From Alkalimonas mucilaginosa (GTDB taxonomy: Bacteria > Pseudomonadota > Gammaproteobacteria > Enterobacterales > Alteromonadaceae), in contig NZ_JAUGZK010000005.1 in assembly GCF_036327005.1 (NCBI RefSeq), positions 62,001 through 126,000 of the forward strand: a stretch of 64,000 nt of DNA. Reading direction: 5' to 3'. Positions 17,067 to 26,876 of this stretch are shown one piece after another (the first letter of the stretch is position 1; every line of letters begins with the position of its first letter). The position numbers and the translations under genes were made by a program. The notes beneath the pieces are model-generated. The model did not search any database. It was given only the letters and a program-made list of their open reading frames with translations, and was not told the origin of the DNA.

Positions 17067-20055
17067 GTCTGATGTTTCGCCTGGTCCCTGCATACTGCCG
17101 GGGACCTTCCGCTCTAAGCTGGCCCTTGTCTGCAATACGCTTTGTTTTTTCTTCAGCTTCTCGCTCCTCGCTTTAACGCCAAACGACTCACTGCAACACT
17201 TCTTTCTTGAGCAATGGACCACCCGCGATGGTTTACCCCACAACACCATCAACAGCATCGCACAAACCGACGACGGTTATTTGTGGTTTGCTACCTGGGA
17301 AGGGATAGCCCGTTATAACGGACGCAGCTTTACGGTCTTTGATCGCAGTGCCACGACTGGCCTGCCCGATTCTGGCATCTTTGCCTTGTATACCGGTGAC
17401 AATAATTCGTTGATGGCTGCTGGCTCACGTGGTGGTATTGTTCGCTATCAACAGAATCAATGGTCCCCACTGCCTGCTGCGGCTGCGTTGGTACGTGCCT
17501 TGTTGTATGATCAACAGCAACGTTTATGGATTGCCACAGAGGGTGCAGGGCTATGGCGACAAGAAGTGGACGGTCACCGTGACCGTATTAGCAGCCCAGC
17601 ATTGATGGATGAAGCCATGTATAGCCTGGCCGAAAGTGACTCGGGCGCCATCTGGGTCGGCACTGCCAAAGGGTTGTTTTTGGTGGAAGAAAACAACATA
17701 ACCCCCATCCAGCCAGAAGATGGCTTGCCTGTCGGGCCAGTGTTTAGCCTGGCACTGGATCACACCGGGCACATCATCGTTGCCACTGAGCAGGGCGTAT
17801 TTACCGGTAGCGTACAGCAAGGGTTTGCCCTTATACACCCGGAGCTGACCATGGCGGCCTCGGCTCTGTTGATGGAGGAAAGCACCCTTTGGATTGGTAC
17901 ACTGAGCGATGGCCTGTTTCGACTGGACAGCAGCGGCCTGGAAGGATTGGGTACCGACAGCAATAAGCCTGCTAACCGGATCCTGGCCCTGCATAAGGAT
18001 ACCGAAGGCAGTTTGTGGGTTGGCACCAACGGTGGGCTATTCCGGCTGCGCAATGCTCCTTTTACCTCCATCACCAGCCAGCATGGTCTGGCCGATAATT
18101 TTGTCCGGGCTGTACTGCCACTGGCAGATGGCTCGGTATTGGCCGCCACCAGTCGTGGTGTTTCTCATATCCGTCATCAATTGGCTGAACCTTTCAATCA
18201 CCCGGCCCCTTTTTTGCGTGAATCCATTCTCAGCCTGGCAAAGGATGCACAGCAGCAGCTTTGGTTTGGCAGCTATGCTCATGGACTCTTCACCATAGCA
18301 GCAGATGGCACCAGCCGCCTGTTTACCCGGGACGATGGCCTCTGGACCAATGAAGTACGCGCTATTCTACCTGCCGATGATGGCAGTGTCTGGATTGGTA
18401 CTTCTCGTGGTCTAAATCGTTGGTATCAGGGCCGGATGGAACAGTTGGATATGTCATCCGGTCTGCCCGGAAATTACATTATGGCACTGTACCAAAGCAG
18501 TGATGGCCGTATCTGGATTGGCACCGGTACCGGTGTGGCTTTTTGGCAGAATGATGCTCTCCATACGCTCGATCTGTATAGCCAGGATGCTGCTGAGTTT
18601 GCCTTTGGTTTTCTCGAGCTACCTCACCAAGAGTTTCTCTGGATCACCACTGACCGGGGACTGGTACGGTACGATCTGAGCAAAAACACACTCAGTATTT
18701 TGGGTCGTAGCGCCGGACTACCCTTTGATAAATACTTTCAGGTGGTGGCGGATCAACAAAATAATCTCTGGCTTACCAGTAACCGCGGCATTCTGCAATT
18801 TTCGCTGGATGCAGCTCAAGCTGTGTTGAGCTACAGGGAAGCCACCCTGGCTTTGAAGCACTTTGCAGAAGGTGATGGCATGCTAAGTGCACAAGCCAAT
18901 GGTGGCTCCAACCCTGCCGCAGCCCTGCACCAGGACGGATCCGTTTGGATAGCCACTGCAGGTGGGGTGGCATTTTCTCATCCGGAGCGGCTCAGTAACT
19001 TTTCAGCTTTCATCCCACCGGTAGTGCTTGAGCAAATAAGAGTGGATGGCGAGCCGGTACAGCAACAGGGACCATTGAGTTTAGCCGCAGGCACCCAGCG
19101 GATTGAGTTATTTTATGCTGGCCTTGGCTATGTAATGCCGCAGCAGATTCAATACCGAACCCGCCTGAAGGGGTTTGATAGCGATTGGGTAGAACGCGGC
19201 CAGCAAGCTTATACGGAATTGACCAACCTGGCTCCCGGCCACTACCAGTTTGAAGTCATTGCATCCTATCCGGGAGGCGAATGGAGCACTGCAGCTGCCA
19301 GCCTGCATTTCTCCATTGCACCGCACCTTTGGCAACGCCCACTGTTTTGGTTATTGGTACTGGTCGCCTCCATCAGCCTGCTCTTTATGGTGATCCGCTG
19401 GCGTATTGGCCAGCTGAAAATAGCAGCTACAGAACTAAAGCGGCAAGTTACCGAGAAAACCATTCAACTGCAACAAAAAGCCAATCATCTGGAGCAAAGC
19501 AATAACGAGAAGTCCGAGTTACTGGAGCAGCTACGCCTGCAATCGGAAGCCTTTGCCAGGCAAGCCAGGCAAGACCCGCTAACCAGCCTGGCCAACCGAA
19601 GAGTCTTTGACGAAATGCTGTTGCAGGAGTTCAGCCGGGCCAGGCGGCATCAGCATCCACTCTGTCTGGCACTGATTGATATCGACTTTTTTAAGCAGGT
19701 TAATGATCGCTGGTCACATTCTGTCGGGGATGAGGTCTTGCTTCGGGTCGCCCACAGCTTACAGCAACACAGCCGTAGCACGGATACCCTGGCACGTTGG
19801 GGAGGCGAAGAATTTGCTTTGCTGTTGCCAGAAACCGGCTTACCGGAGGCACTGCAGCTGTGTGAGCGTTTACGACAGCAAATCAGTCAGTTGGATTTTT
19901 CAGATATTGCCAGCGAGCTACACATCACGGTCAGTATTGGGGTGACCGCATGCCACGACAGCACTGAGGCTGATCGCTTGCTCCTCCAGGCCGATACGGC
20001 TTTGTACCAAGCCAAAGCCAAAGGCCGCAATCAGGTTTTTTCCTGTCGTCAATAA
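17050..20055 (+). CDS. sensor diguanylate cyclase with beta-propeller (Reg_prop-Y_Y_Y-GGDEF)
   Basis: A large membrane sensor of about 1001 residues. After a signal-like segment (LVCNTLCFFFSFSLLAL) it has two-component-regulator propeller repeats (TRDGLPHNTINSIAQTDDGY and many similar WIGT/WVGT blades), a Y_Y_Y-like domain near residue 690 (YRTRLKGFDSDWVERG), one membrane helix (FWLLVLVASISLLFMVI), a coiled coil and a GGDEF domain. The active site is GGEEF, and RSTD five residues before it is an intact inhibitory I-site. It should make c-di-GMP in response to a periplasmic signal. The start is uncertain: ATG 17047/17050 lies inside ssb with no obvious SD. Confidence 0.85.
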   Translation: MISPSESDVSPGPCILPGTFRSKLALVCNTLCFFFSFSLLALTPNDSLQHFFLEQWTTRDGLPHNTINSIAQTDDGYLWFATWEGIARYNGRSFTVFDRSATTGLPDSGIFALYTGDNNSLMAAGSRGGIVRYQQNQWSPLPAAAALVRALLYDQQQRLWIATEGAGLWRQEVDGHRDRISSPALMDEAMYSLAESDSGAIWVGTAKGLFLVEENNITPIQPEDGLPVGPVFSLALDHTGHIIVATEQGVFTGSVQQGFALIHPELTMAASALLMEESTLWIGTLSDGLFRLDSSGLEGLGTDSNKPANRILALHKDTEGSLWVGTNGGLFRLRNAPFTSITSQHGLADNFVRAVLPLADGSVLAATSRGVSHIRHQLAEPFNHPAPFLRESILSLAKDAQQQLWFGSYAHGLFTIAADGTSRLFTRDDGLWTNEVRAILPADDGSVWIGTSRGLNRWYQGRMEQLDMSSGLPGNYIMALYQSSDGRIWIGTGTGVAFWQNDALHTLDLYSQDAAEFAFGFLELPHQEFLWITTDRGLVRYDLSKNTLSILGRSAGLPFDKYFQVVADQQNNLWLTSNRGILQFSLDAAQAVLSYREATLALKHFAEGDGMLSAQANGGSNPAAALHQDGSVWIATAGGVAFSHPERLSNFSAFIPPVVLEQIRVDGEPVQQQGPLSLAAGTQRIELFYAGLGYVMPQQIQYRTRLKGFDSDWVERGQQAYTELTNLAPGHYQFEVIASYPGGEWSTAAASLHFSIAPHLWQRPLFWLLVLVASISLLFMVIRWRIGQLKIAATELKRQVTEKTIQLQQKANHLEQSNNEKSELLEQLRLQSEAFARQARQDPLTSLANRRVFDEMLLQEFSRARRHQHPLCLALIDIDFFKQVNDRWSHSVGDEVLLRVAHSLQQHSRSTDTLARWGGEEFALLLPETGLPEALQLCERLRQQISQLDFSDIASELHITVSIGVTACHDSTEADRLLLQADTALYQAKAKGRNQVFSCRQ

Positions 20056-20063
20056 CAGCTCTA

Positions 20064-22382
20064 TTACGCTTTGTGCTGAAGTGCCAGTTGGAAGAAATCA
20101 TCAGCAGTTAACGGCTGCGCGAATAAATACCCCTGAAAACAATCACAACCTATAGCCGTTAAAAAGTCACGCTGCCCCTGATACTCGACCCCCTCGGCCA
20201 AAACTTTAAAACCTAGCGTATGTGCCAACGAGACGATTGCCCGACAAATTTCGGCATCCTGCTGATGCTTTGGTAATTGATCAATAAAGCTTTTGTCTAT
20301 CTTTAAGACATCAAGTGGAAATAACTTCAGGTAAGCAAGCGACGAATAGCCAGTCCCAAAGTCATCAATGGCAAGCCGTACCCCAAGCTGCTTCAACTGC
20401 CGCAACATAGTCAGCACATCAGCTTGCTGTGTCATCAGGGCACTTTCTGTCAACTCCAGCTCCAGTAAATCCGCAGGAAAACCAGTACTAAGCAAAGTAT
20501 CTGTAATCTGTTGTATCAGTGCGCAACGCTGAAACTGCAAGGGCGACACATTAATGGCGATGCTAAGACCATGCAGCCCCTGCTGATGCCAAAGCTCACC
20601 TTGCCGGCAACTTTGCTCAATCACCCACACACCAATCTCGTGGATCAAGCCAGAGCTCTCGGCAATTGGGATAAAGCGCTCCGGCGAGATCAGGCCGTCC
20701 TCCGGATCCAACCAGCGGATTAAGGCTTCTGCACCAATGATCTGCCCGGAAGCAATATCCACCTGAGGTTGATAATACAATACCAACTGCTGCTCCAAAA
20801 TCGCGGTTCTGAGTCGCGACTCCAGTCGCAAACGCTCTCTGGCACTCTGAGTCAAATCATCGGAGTAGTAAGCACTACCGTTTCGCCCTTCGCTCTTAGC
20901 CTTATACAAGGCCGCATCAGCGCCTTGCAGTAAAGCTTCGGCATTTATCTCGTGCAGAGGGTACAAGCTAATGCCTGCACCGGCACTTATTTTGACTTCA
21001 ATACCATTGCTTAATGTCCATACCCGATTGATGCAATGCAGCAGTTGATCGGCAAGACGAACAGCATCCTCCGCCTGCTCAATATCCTCCAGCAAAACAG
21101 CGTACTCATCCCCACCCAGTCTGGCCAGATAATCCATCGGCTGCAGCGCTTCGGTTAGATGCTGGGTGATTTGCTGCAAAAGCTCATCACCGATGCTGTG
21201 GCCATAACTGTCATTGATGTTCTTAAAGTGATCAATATCCAGCATGATGACGGCGATAAGATAAGAGCGCAGTGCTGCCCGCTCAATGGCTTGTGTTAAT
21301 TGCTGCACAAAAGATGCCCGATTCGGTAAATTGGTCAGTGCATCGTAGTGCGCCAGATAGGCCACCTGCTGCTCATGTTTTTTCTGTTCGGTCAGATCAA
21401 TGTCGATGCAATACATCTGTGGTGGTTTATCAGGCAACCGCACCAGAGCATGCGAAGAAAAGACGCTGATAAAGCGGCCATCCTTGCGTTTTAACTGCAG
21501 CTCAGCTGATGGAATCGGCTTGCCGGTTGCCAGCATCTGCTGGATTGCTGTTTTTACCTCATCCGCCATCGACTCGGGGATAATAAGATCCAATAAATTC
21601 TGACCTTTCGCCTCCTGCGCGCTGTAACCATAAATACGTTCACTGGCACGGTTCCAGTAAATCGTAGTACCGTCGGCTTCATAGCCCTGAATGGAGATGG
21701 CTGCATCACTATCCAGCAATGCCTGAAACTTCAGATTGCTGGCACGCAGCTCGGTTTCAATCACTTTTAACTCATGGATGTCTTCAATAATAGAGATGTA
21801 AAAAGGCTTTCCAAACACCGGGGCATCCACCATTCGTACTCCCAACCGACACCAAATATAATGCCCGTCTTTATGGCGATACCGCTTTTCCATGCTGTAC
21901 TCCCGCCGAACCCCGGTTTCTAACTGTGCCAGTTGGCTGACGTCTTTGTCTAAATCATCCGGATGAGTGATCTGCGCAAAAGTCATACCCTGCAGCTCGT
22001 ACTGGGTGTAGCCAAGCAGTTGCTGCAAGCGCTCGTTGGTTTTCAGCCAGCGCCCTTGCAAACTCACATGTGCAATACCAACGTTCGCCAGTTCAAATGT
22101 TTGCTCAAAAAGCTGCCGGCTACGCAGCGACTGCATCTCGGCATTGGAACGTTGCCATAGCAGCAACCAGGCCAGTGCTGCGGTAAAAGCAACATAGAGC
22201 CACCCCTTATACGTCTGGTACTGGCTATAGAGTTCCGCATCCGTCACCACGATGCCAAGCAGATGGTCACTGCCGCCAATCCAGGCTACGCCGAAAATCA
22301 GATACAGCAAAGCGCCGAACCAGGGTCTTTGGCTCAGAGCAGTAGTGTCTGACAATCGGCTTCCTATCCTGTCCCCTTGCAT
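20064..22382 (-). CDS. PAS-PAS-GGDEF-EAL membrane c-di-GMP enzyme
   Basis: A 772-residue protein with two N-terminal membrane helices flanking a short periplasmic loop, two PAS domains (FELANVGIAHVSLQGRWLKT and ALLDSDAAISIQGYEADGTT), a GGDEF domain with GGDEY at the active site, and an EAL domain retaining EALIRW, the DDFGTGYSS loop and EGVE. Both catalytic domains look intact, so it could synthesise or degrade c-di-GMP. ATG 22382 is preferred over 22445 because CAAGGGATG precedes it. It converges on the GGEEF cyclase with 8 nt between stops. Confidence 0.9.
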   Translation of the reverse strand: MQGDRIGSRLSDTTALSQRPWFGALLYLIFGVAWIGGSDHLLGIVVTDAELYSQYQTYKGWLYVAFTAALAWLLLWQRSNAEMQSLRSRQLFEQTFELANVGIAHVSLQGRWLKTNERLQQLLGYTQYELQGMTFAQITHPDDLDKDVSQLAQLETGVRREYSMEKRYRHKDGHYIWCRLGVRMVDAPVFGKPFYISIIEDIHELKVIETELRASNLKFQALLDSDAAISIQGYEADGTTIYWNRASERIYGYSAQEAKGQNLLDLIIPESMADEVKTAIQQMLATGKPIPSAELQLKRKDGRFISVFSSHALVRLPDKPPQMYCIDIDLTEQKKHEQQVAYLAHYDALTNLPNRASFVQQLTQAIERAALRSYLIAVIMLDIDHFKNINDSYGHSIGDELLQQITQHLTEALQPMDYLARLGGDEYAVLLEDIEQAEDAVRLADQLLHCINRVWTLSNGIEVKISAGAGISLYPLHEINAEALLQGADAALYKAKSEGRNGSAYYSDDLTQSARERLRLESRLRTAILEQQLVLYYQPQVDIASGQIIGAEALIRWLDPEDGLISPERFIPIAESSGLIHEIGVWVIEQSCRQGELWHQQGLHGLSIAINVSPLQFQRCALIQQITDTLLSTGFPADLLELELTESALMTQQADVLTMLRQLKQLGVRLAIDDFGTGYSSLAYLKLFPLDVLKIDKSFIDQLPKHQQDAEICRAIVSLAHTLGFKVLAEGVEYQGQRDFLTAIGCDCFQGYLFAQPLTADDFFQLALQHKA

Positions 22383-22489
22383 GCTAACGCATCCCTTGAC
22401 TGTACCAATATTGATGCTTCTGATTAAAATCAGCCAGTTAAGCATAGACTATATTTGCATAAGGAGAAGGAAGCTAAATGCGGGAGCAC

Positions 22490-22513
22490 AAGCCAGCCCG
22501 TATGGGCTGGCTT
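22490..22513 (-). terminator. hairpin after the DUF481 gene
   Basis: AAGCCAGCCC / GGGCTGGCTT is a perfect 10-bp stem with a 4-nt loop, just past the DUF481 stop. On the minus strand it is followed by TGTGCTCCC without a T-run, so the efficiency of termination is doubtful. Confidence 0.5.
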
Positions 22514-22522
22514 ACCTGGTCG

Positions 22523-23260
22523 TTAGAAGGAATACACCAGGGTAAGGGAGGTTTGTGTATCGGTGCGTTTTTTATCCACAGGAACATCGCTGTCGTTTTG
22601 TACCGTAAAGGCCGCTTTCATCTGCATCCGGCCATTGATACGAGCGGTCAGTGATGTTTCAGCTGTGGTTCGGGTATTATCTTCACCATATTCCACCACC
22701 AAATCCTGCCGAAATTTTGCACTTTCACTGATTTGCCAGCGATAGGTCGCACCAGCCCGGGCCAGCATGCCTTTTTCCGTTTCGCCCTCGGCAGTTTTAC
22801 CCCAGGAATAACCAGGACCAAGCTCGATATTCAAGCTGTGATCAGTCAAGTCCAGCAGACGGGTACCGTAACCGACAGCCAAGGTCGAGTACTTGCGGTA
22901 AGCACCAAATTTATCGTCGGTGTGCCGTGCTAACCCGAACAAGGTATCGTGCTCAGTTTCCAGTTTATAAGCACTTTTCACCGAAAGACTAAAGCGCTCA
23001 GCAGTACGCTCACGCACAGAGCTGCCATCTTCCAGTCGCTTTTTGTCTTCCTTAAAAAAAGCACTGAACAGGTACTCGTTATCAAAACGTTCCAACCGCT
23101 GCAACGAATTGAGCCGTCCGGTGATGGAGGTTCCTTCAGTGTTACCGGTGGTGGTGATTGCCCCCAACTCGGCTGAGGACGTCCAGCCCAACTCATCTGC
23201 CTGGCTCTGAAAACCTGCAGCCAGCAATACCATGGCGACTGCAGTCATTGAGTACTTCAT
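22523..23260 (-). CDS. DUF481 outer-membrane beta-barrel protein
   Basis: A 245-residue exported barrel protein. Signal peptide MKYSMTAVAMVLLAAGFQSQA, then DELGWTSSAELGAITTTGNT, the hallmark opening of DUF481 proteins, alternating strands and a C-terminal YSF. The start overlaps the stop of the MscS gene (ATGA), so the two are translated together. Function unknown; a role linked to envelope stress or salt is possible given its channel partner, but this is inference. Confidence 0.88.
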   Translation of the reverse strand: MKYSMTAVAMVLLAAGFQSQADELGWTSSAELGAITTTGNTEGTSITGRLNSLQRLERFDNEYLFSAFFKEDKKRLEDGSSVRERTAERFSLSVKSAYKLETEHDTLFGLARHTDDKFGAYRKYSTLAVGYGTRLLDLTDHSLNIELGPGYSWGKTAEGETEKGMLARAGATYRWQISESAKFRQDLVVEYGEDNTRTTAETSLTARINGRMQMKAAFTVQNDSDVPVDKKRTDTQTSLTLVYSF

Positions 23261-24087
23261 TCTTTCTCCTGTTTGTTGGATTGAATATGCACATCCATTT
23301 GTGGAAACGGAATGCCAATACCCTGCTCATCAAAAGTCAGCTTCACGTTCTCCAGGGTTTCCCAGTAGACACCCCAGTAATCGGCAGCATTAACCCAGGG
23401 CCGCACCAAAATATTCACAGAAGAGTCCGCCAGTTCACCTATGGCAATAACAGGCGCAGGCTCTGGTAAGACGCGGCTGTCCGCAGCTAGAATGTCAGCC
23501 AGGATTTGCTTTGCTTTACGCAGATCAGAGTCGTAGCTAATGCCAATCACCAAGTCGACCCGACGGGTAGCTTCGGCAGAAAAGTTGGTAATGGCACCAC
23601 CGGTAATTTGGGCGTTGGGGATCATGACTTGCTTATTATCCGGAGTTTTCAAAATCGTCTGGAAAATTTCAATCTTATCCACTGTCCCCATAACCCCACC
23701 GGCTTCAATAAAGTGACCGGCTTTGAAAGGGCGGAAAATAATAATCAATACTCCGGAGGCAAAATTGGCCAAAGAGCCTTGCAGTGCCAGACCAACCGCC
23801 AGACCTGCAGCACCTAAAATGGCAATAAAGGACGTAGTTTGGACCCCAACATGCGACAACGCCATCAACAGGACGGCAATCATAATCAGGGTGTAGACAA
23901 TACTGCCAAGGAAGCTAACCACAGCTTTATCAATAGCGCGTGCCAGCAAAGACCGCTCTAAAAATCCTTTGATGCCTTTGGCAATCCAGCGACCTATCAC
24001 AAAGATCACCAAGGCAATAACGATGCTAATCAGATGGTGGTACACCACCTCCTGATTCTCTGCCACAAAATTCGTTACTTCATCCAT
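23257..24087 (-). CDS. mscS: small-conductance mechanosensitive channel (MscS)
   Basis: A 276-residue MscS. Three membrane helices end in the pore helix AAGLAVGLALQGSLANFASGV, which has the Gly/Ala packing pattern of TM3. The beta domain carries the FRPFKAGHFIEAGGVMGTV motif. It opens on hypo-osmotic shock. ATG 24087 is preceded by GGAGATATTT and starts MDEVTNFV. It is first in a two-gene unit with the DUF481 gene. Confidence 0.93.
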   Translation of the reverse strand: MDEVTNFVAENQEVVYHHLISIVIALVIFVIGRWIAKGIKGFLERSLLARAIDKAVVSFLGSIVYTLIMIAVLLMALSHVGVQTTSFIAILGAAGLAVGLALQGSLANFASGVLIIIFRPFKAGHFIEAGGVMGTVDKIEIFQTILKTPDNKQVMIPNAQITGGAITNFSAEATRRVDLVIGISYDSDLRKAKQILADILAADSRVLPEPAPVIAIGELADSSVNILVRPWVNAADYWGVYWETLENVKLTFDEQGIGIPFPQMDVHIQSNKQEKE

Positions 24088-24200
24088 AAATATCTCCAAC
24101 GGGTTTTCTGTTATTACGCCGCAATCATAGCACAAGGTCGACAGACTTAAGGCGCAATGTCGCTGATCTCAGGATATTTTCCCGTCAAGGGAAAAAAAGT

Positions 24201-24229
24201 TTGGTACCCAGCGTAATTTTCGCTAAAAT
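24201..24229 (+). promoter_or_regulatory. promoter of tRNA-His
   Basis: TTGGTA (24201-24206), 17-bp spacer, TAAAAT (24224-24229). A GC-rich discriminator (ACCGCCCACACC) follows, as is usual for stringently controlled stable-RNA promoters. Confidence 0.65.
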
Positions 24230-24247
24230 ACCGCCCACACCAGAGTG

Positions 24248-24323
24248 GTGACTGTAGCTCAGTTGGTAGAGCCCCGGATTGTGATTCCGGTTGTCGTGGG
24301 TTCGAGCCCCATCAGTCACCCCA
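24248..24323 (+). tRNA. tRNA-His (GTG anticodon)
   Basis: A complete cloverleaf of 76 nt. The acceptor strands GTGACTG and CAGTCAC pair fully. The D-arm is GCTCAGTTGGTAGAGC, the anticodon stem CCGGA/TCCGG encloses TTGTGAT with anticodon GTG, the T-arm is GTGGGTTCGAGCCCCAT and CCA is encoded. A G at 24247 opposite the C discriminator is the extra G-1 that marks tRNA-His. Confidence 0.97.
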
Positions 24324-24397
24324 CTTTCAATCTGCTTTTTATTTCCTTTCCATTTTACGCTAAGCTTTGCAATCAGAATGCGCAACAAGCCTTAGCC

Positions 24398-24934
24398 ATG
24401 CTTAGTTTACACAAACTACAACAACAACTGGAACACCAGCAAGCGCCATTTGACAGCTGGGATCCGCCTTTTTGCGGTGATATGGCGTTGCGTATTGACC
24501 AGCAGGGTCAGTGGTTGTATCAGGATAGTCCGATCGGCCGTTTGTCTTTGGTTAAATTATTCGCTTCTGTACTGGTCTACGAAGGCAAGGAATACTTTCT
24601 GAAAACGCCGGTAGAAAAAGTGCGTATTCAGGTTGAGGATGTGCCCTTTTTGATCCACAGCTGGCATTGGCAGCAAACGTCGGCAGGACCAGCCCTGATA
24701 GCCGTCACCAACCTGAATGAGCAGGTGTTGATTGGCCAGCACCATCCCATCTGCTTACAAGATTATCAGGCTCAGCGGGTACCTTATATTGCACTCTGGC
24801 GAGACTTGCAAGCCCGGCTTTGCCGCACTGTCTATTACCAATGGATTGAAGAAGCCCAGCAACAACCCCAGCCCAATCCAAACCAGCTCTGGTTGCAAAG
24901 TGCCGACTACCGCTTTCTGCTGGGGCAGCTCTGA
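24398..24934 (+). CDS. DUF1285 family protein
   Basis: A 178-residue cytoplasmic protein with WDPPFCGDMALRIDQQGQWL and YQDSPIGRLSLVKLFASVL, the typical DUF1285 N-terminal region, and a second beta domain from about residue 75. Function is unknown. ATG 24398 is the first in-frame ATG after the tRNA; earlier in-frame sequence reads through tRNA-His. No strong SD is seen before it. Confidence 0.85.
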   Translation: MLSLHKLQQQLEHQQAPFDSWDPPFCGDMALRIDQQGQWLYQDSPIGRLSLVKLFASVLVYEGKEYFLKTPVEKVRIQVEDVPFLIHSWHWQQTSAGPALIAVTNLNEQVLIGQHHPICLQDYQAQRVPYIALWRDLQARLCRTVYYQWIEEAQQQPQPNPNQLWLQSADYRFLLGQL

Positions 24935-25087
24935 GGCAGCGGCCCGCTTCGCTGTTTGATTTACGTGATATTGTCACAGGTTGATGAATTTAAACAGCCA
25001 AATGCTGCTATTGGTCGCATCCATCTTGCTGTAAAGAAAAATGCTGCCAGATTGGAAGCTGTCCTTTGTCTCACGCCTGGAGCCATT

Positions 25088-26371
25088 ATGTTACGACCAA
25101 GGTTATTAGCTGCCTGTTGTTTTCTGGCCTGCACGGCTAGTCATGCCGCCACCATCATTCATGCCGGTAGCCTGATTACCGCGGAAGATAACCAGGTTCT
25201 GCACAACCAGAGTATCGTGATTGAAGCCGGCATCATTCAGCGCGTGGCAGCAGGTTTTCTCACCCCCGGCGCAGCCGATACCCTGATTGACTTACGTCAA
25301 CATACGGTGATGCCCGGTCTGATGGACATGCATACCCATTTCTCGACGCAGATCAGCGCATCCTCTTATGCGGAAGGCTTCCGTATGAATGAAGCAGACT
25401 ATGCCTTGCGCGGTGCTACTTTTGCCAATAAAACCCTGCTGTCTGGTTTTACCACGGTACGGGAGCTTGGTGACAGCCACCAGATCAGCGTAGCCTTAAA
25501 AAATGCCATCGCCAACGGCTATGTTCAGGGGCCTCGCATCTATGCAGCGGGTAAATCACTGGCTACCACTGGCGGTCATGCCGATCCAACCAATGGCATC
25601 ACCTTTCGTCGTATGGGGGATCCCGGCCCGGTCGAAGGGGTGATTAATAGTGCTGAAGAGGCGCGCAAAGCAGTGCGTCAACGCTATAAAGAAGGCTCAG
25701 ACTTAATCAAAATCACAGCCACCGGCGGTGTCTTAAGCGTGGCTGCCAGTGGGATGAATGCTCAGTTTACGGAAGAAGAAATCCAGGCGGTAGTGGCCAC
25801 CGCACAAGACTATGGCTTTAAAGTTGCTGCCCACGCCCATGGCAAAGAAGGTATGGAGCGGGCAATACGAGCCGGGGTAGACTCCATTGAGCATGGCACC
25901 TACATGGACGAAACCACCATAGCCTTAATGAAAAAGCATGGTACCTATTATGTACCGACCATCAGTGCTGGTAAATTTGTTGCTGAAATGGCCGTGATGC
26001 CTGGTTTCTTTCCTGAGCTGGTGCGGCCCAAAGCCCAGGAAATAGGCCCTCTCATTCAGCAGACCTTTGCCCGAGCCTGGCAGGCAGGCGTAAAGATTGC
26101 TTTTGGAACCGATGCCGGTGTTGGCCCCCATGGCGATAACTGGAAAGAGTTTGTCTATATGACCGAAGCGGGCATGCCTGCGATTGAAGCGATCCGCTCT
26201 GCTACCTACCATGGTGCCCAATTGCTCGGCATCAGTGAACAGCTCGGTACTATCACCCAAGGTAAAAAAGCCGATCTGGTCGCTGTACCGGGAGACCCTC
26301 TGGAAAACATCGCCTTAATGGGCCAGGTTAGCTTTGTCATGAAAGATGGTGTGATCTATAAACACGATTGA
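25088..26371 (+). CDS. exported metal-dependent amidohydrolase (Xaa-Pro dipeptidase-like)
   Basis: A 427-residue amidohydrolase with signal peptide MLRPRLLAACCFLACTASHA. Metal and catalytic motifs of the imidazolonepropionase-like family are intact: HTH in GLMDMHTHFS, the Lys in DLIKITATGGV that is carboxylated, AHAHG, SIEHG and FGTDAG. Members hydrolyse dipeptides or cyclic amides in the periplasm. ATG 25088 follows GGAGCCATT. A paralogue is at 38926. Confidence 0.9.
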   Translation: MLRPRLLAACCFLACTASHAATIIHAGSLITAEDNQVLHNQSIVIEAGIIQRVAAGFLTPGAADTLIDLRQHTVMPGLMDMHTHFSTQISASSYAEGFRMNEADYALRGATFANKTLLSGFTTVRELGDSHQISVALKNAIANGYVQGPRIYAAGKSLATTGGHADPTNGITFRRMGDPGPVEGVINSAEEARKAVRQRYKEGSDLIKITATGGVLSVAASGMNAQFTEEEIQAVVATAQDYGFKVAAHAHGKEGMERAIRAGVDSIEHGTYMDETTIALMKKHGTYYVPTISAGKFVAEMAVMPGFFPELVRPKAQEIGPLIQQTFARAWQAGVKIAFGTDAGVGPHGDNWKEFVYMTEAGMPAIEAIRSATYHGAQLLGISEQLGTITQGKKADLVAVPGDPLENIALMGQVSFVMKDGVIYKHD

Positions 26372-26383
26372 GAAGTTTAGACA

Positions 26384-26404
26384 GCAGCCGTTCAGAGCGG
26401 CTGC
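26384..26404. terminator. hairpin between convergent genes
   Basis: GCAGCCG / CGGCTGC with a 7-nt loop sits in the 40-bp gap between the amidohydrolase and the DUF2489 gene. There is no T-run on either side; it may still block read-through. Confidence 0.4.
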
Positions 26405-26411
26405 CGTAAAA

Positions 26412-26876
26412 TCAGGAGCTCGCCTGCTGCCGGTATCGCTGCAGTAGCGTCTCTACATCCGCCAGAATAAAGTCCTTTAAATCTTCTTCGGCTTTTTCAC
26501 GGATCTGATCCAACTGACGAATATGTCGTTTGTCATGCTCTTTGCGGGCTTTGTGGGTTGGCATATCCTTCACAACTTCATACATCTGATGCAGCCCAGG
26601 GTAAGCACGGACCGGATCCGGCTTTTCTACCAGCTCCAGATGGTCCAGTAATACCCAAATCCGTAACGCCCCCTCGGATAATTCGCATTGCTCAGCCTGC
26701 ATCGCCCGACTGATAACCACAATACTGTCGATCAAATACTGATTTTTCTTTTGTTTTGCTTGCTCGGCTTGCAGGCTTTGTAATCGTACCAGCCGCAACA
26801 AGCGCCCGGCATAAAAAGCCAGGCCAGCAATAATGGCGGCGCCAACCAACAATAAGCTCAACCACAACCAACTCAT
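26412..26876 (-). CDS. DUF2489 membrane-anchored protein
   Basis: A 154-residue protein with one N-terminal membrane helix (WLWLSLLLVGAAIIAGLAFYA) and a charged, helical cytoplasmic domain; HKARKEHDKRHIRQLDQIRE is characteristic of DUF2489. Its start overlaps the yihI stop in an ATGA, as the pair is commonly coupled in this bacterial group. Function unknown. Confidence 0.82.
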   Translation of the reverse strand: MSWLWLSLLLVGAAIIAGLAFYAGRLLRLVRLQSLQAEQAKQKKNQYLIDSIVVISRAMQAEQCELSEGALRIWVLLDHLELVEKPDPVRAYPGLHQMYEVVKDMPTHKARKEHDKRHIRQLDQIREKAEEDLKDFILADVETLLQRYRQQASS

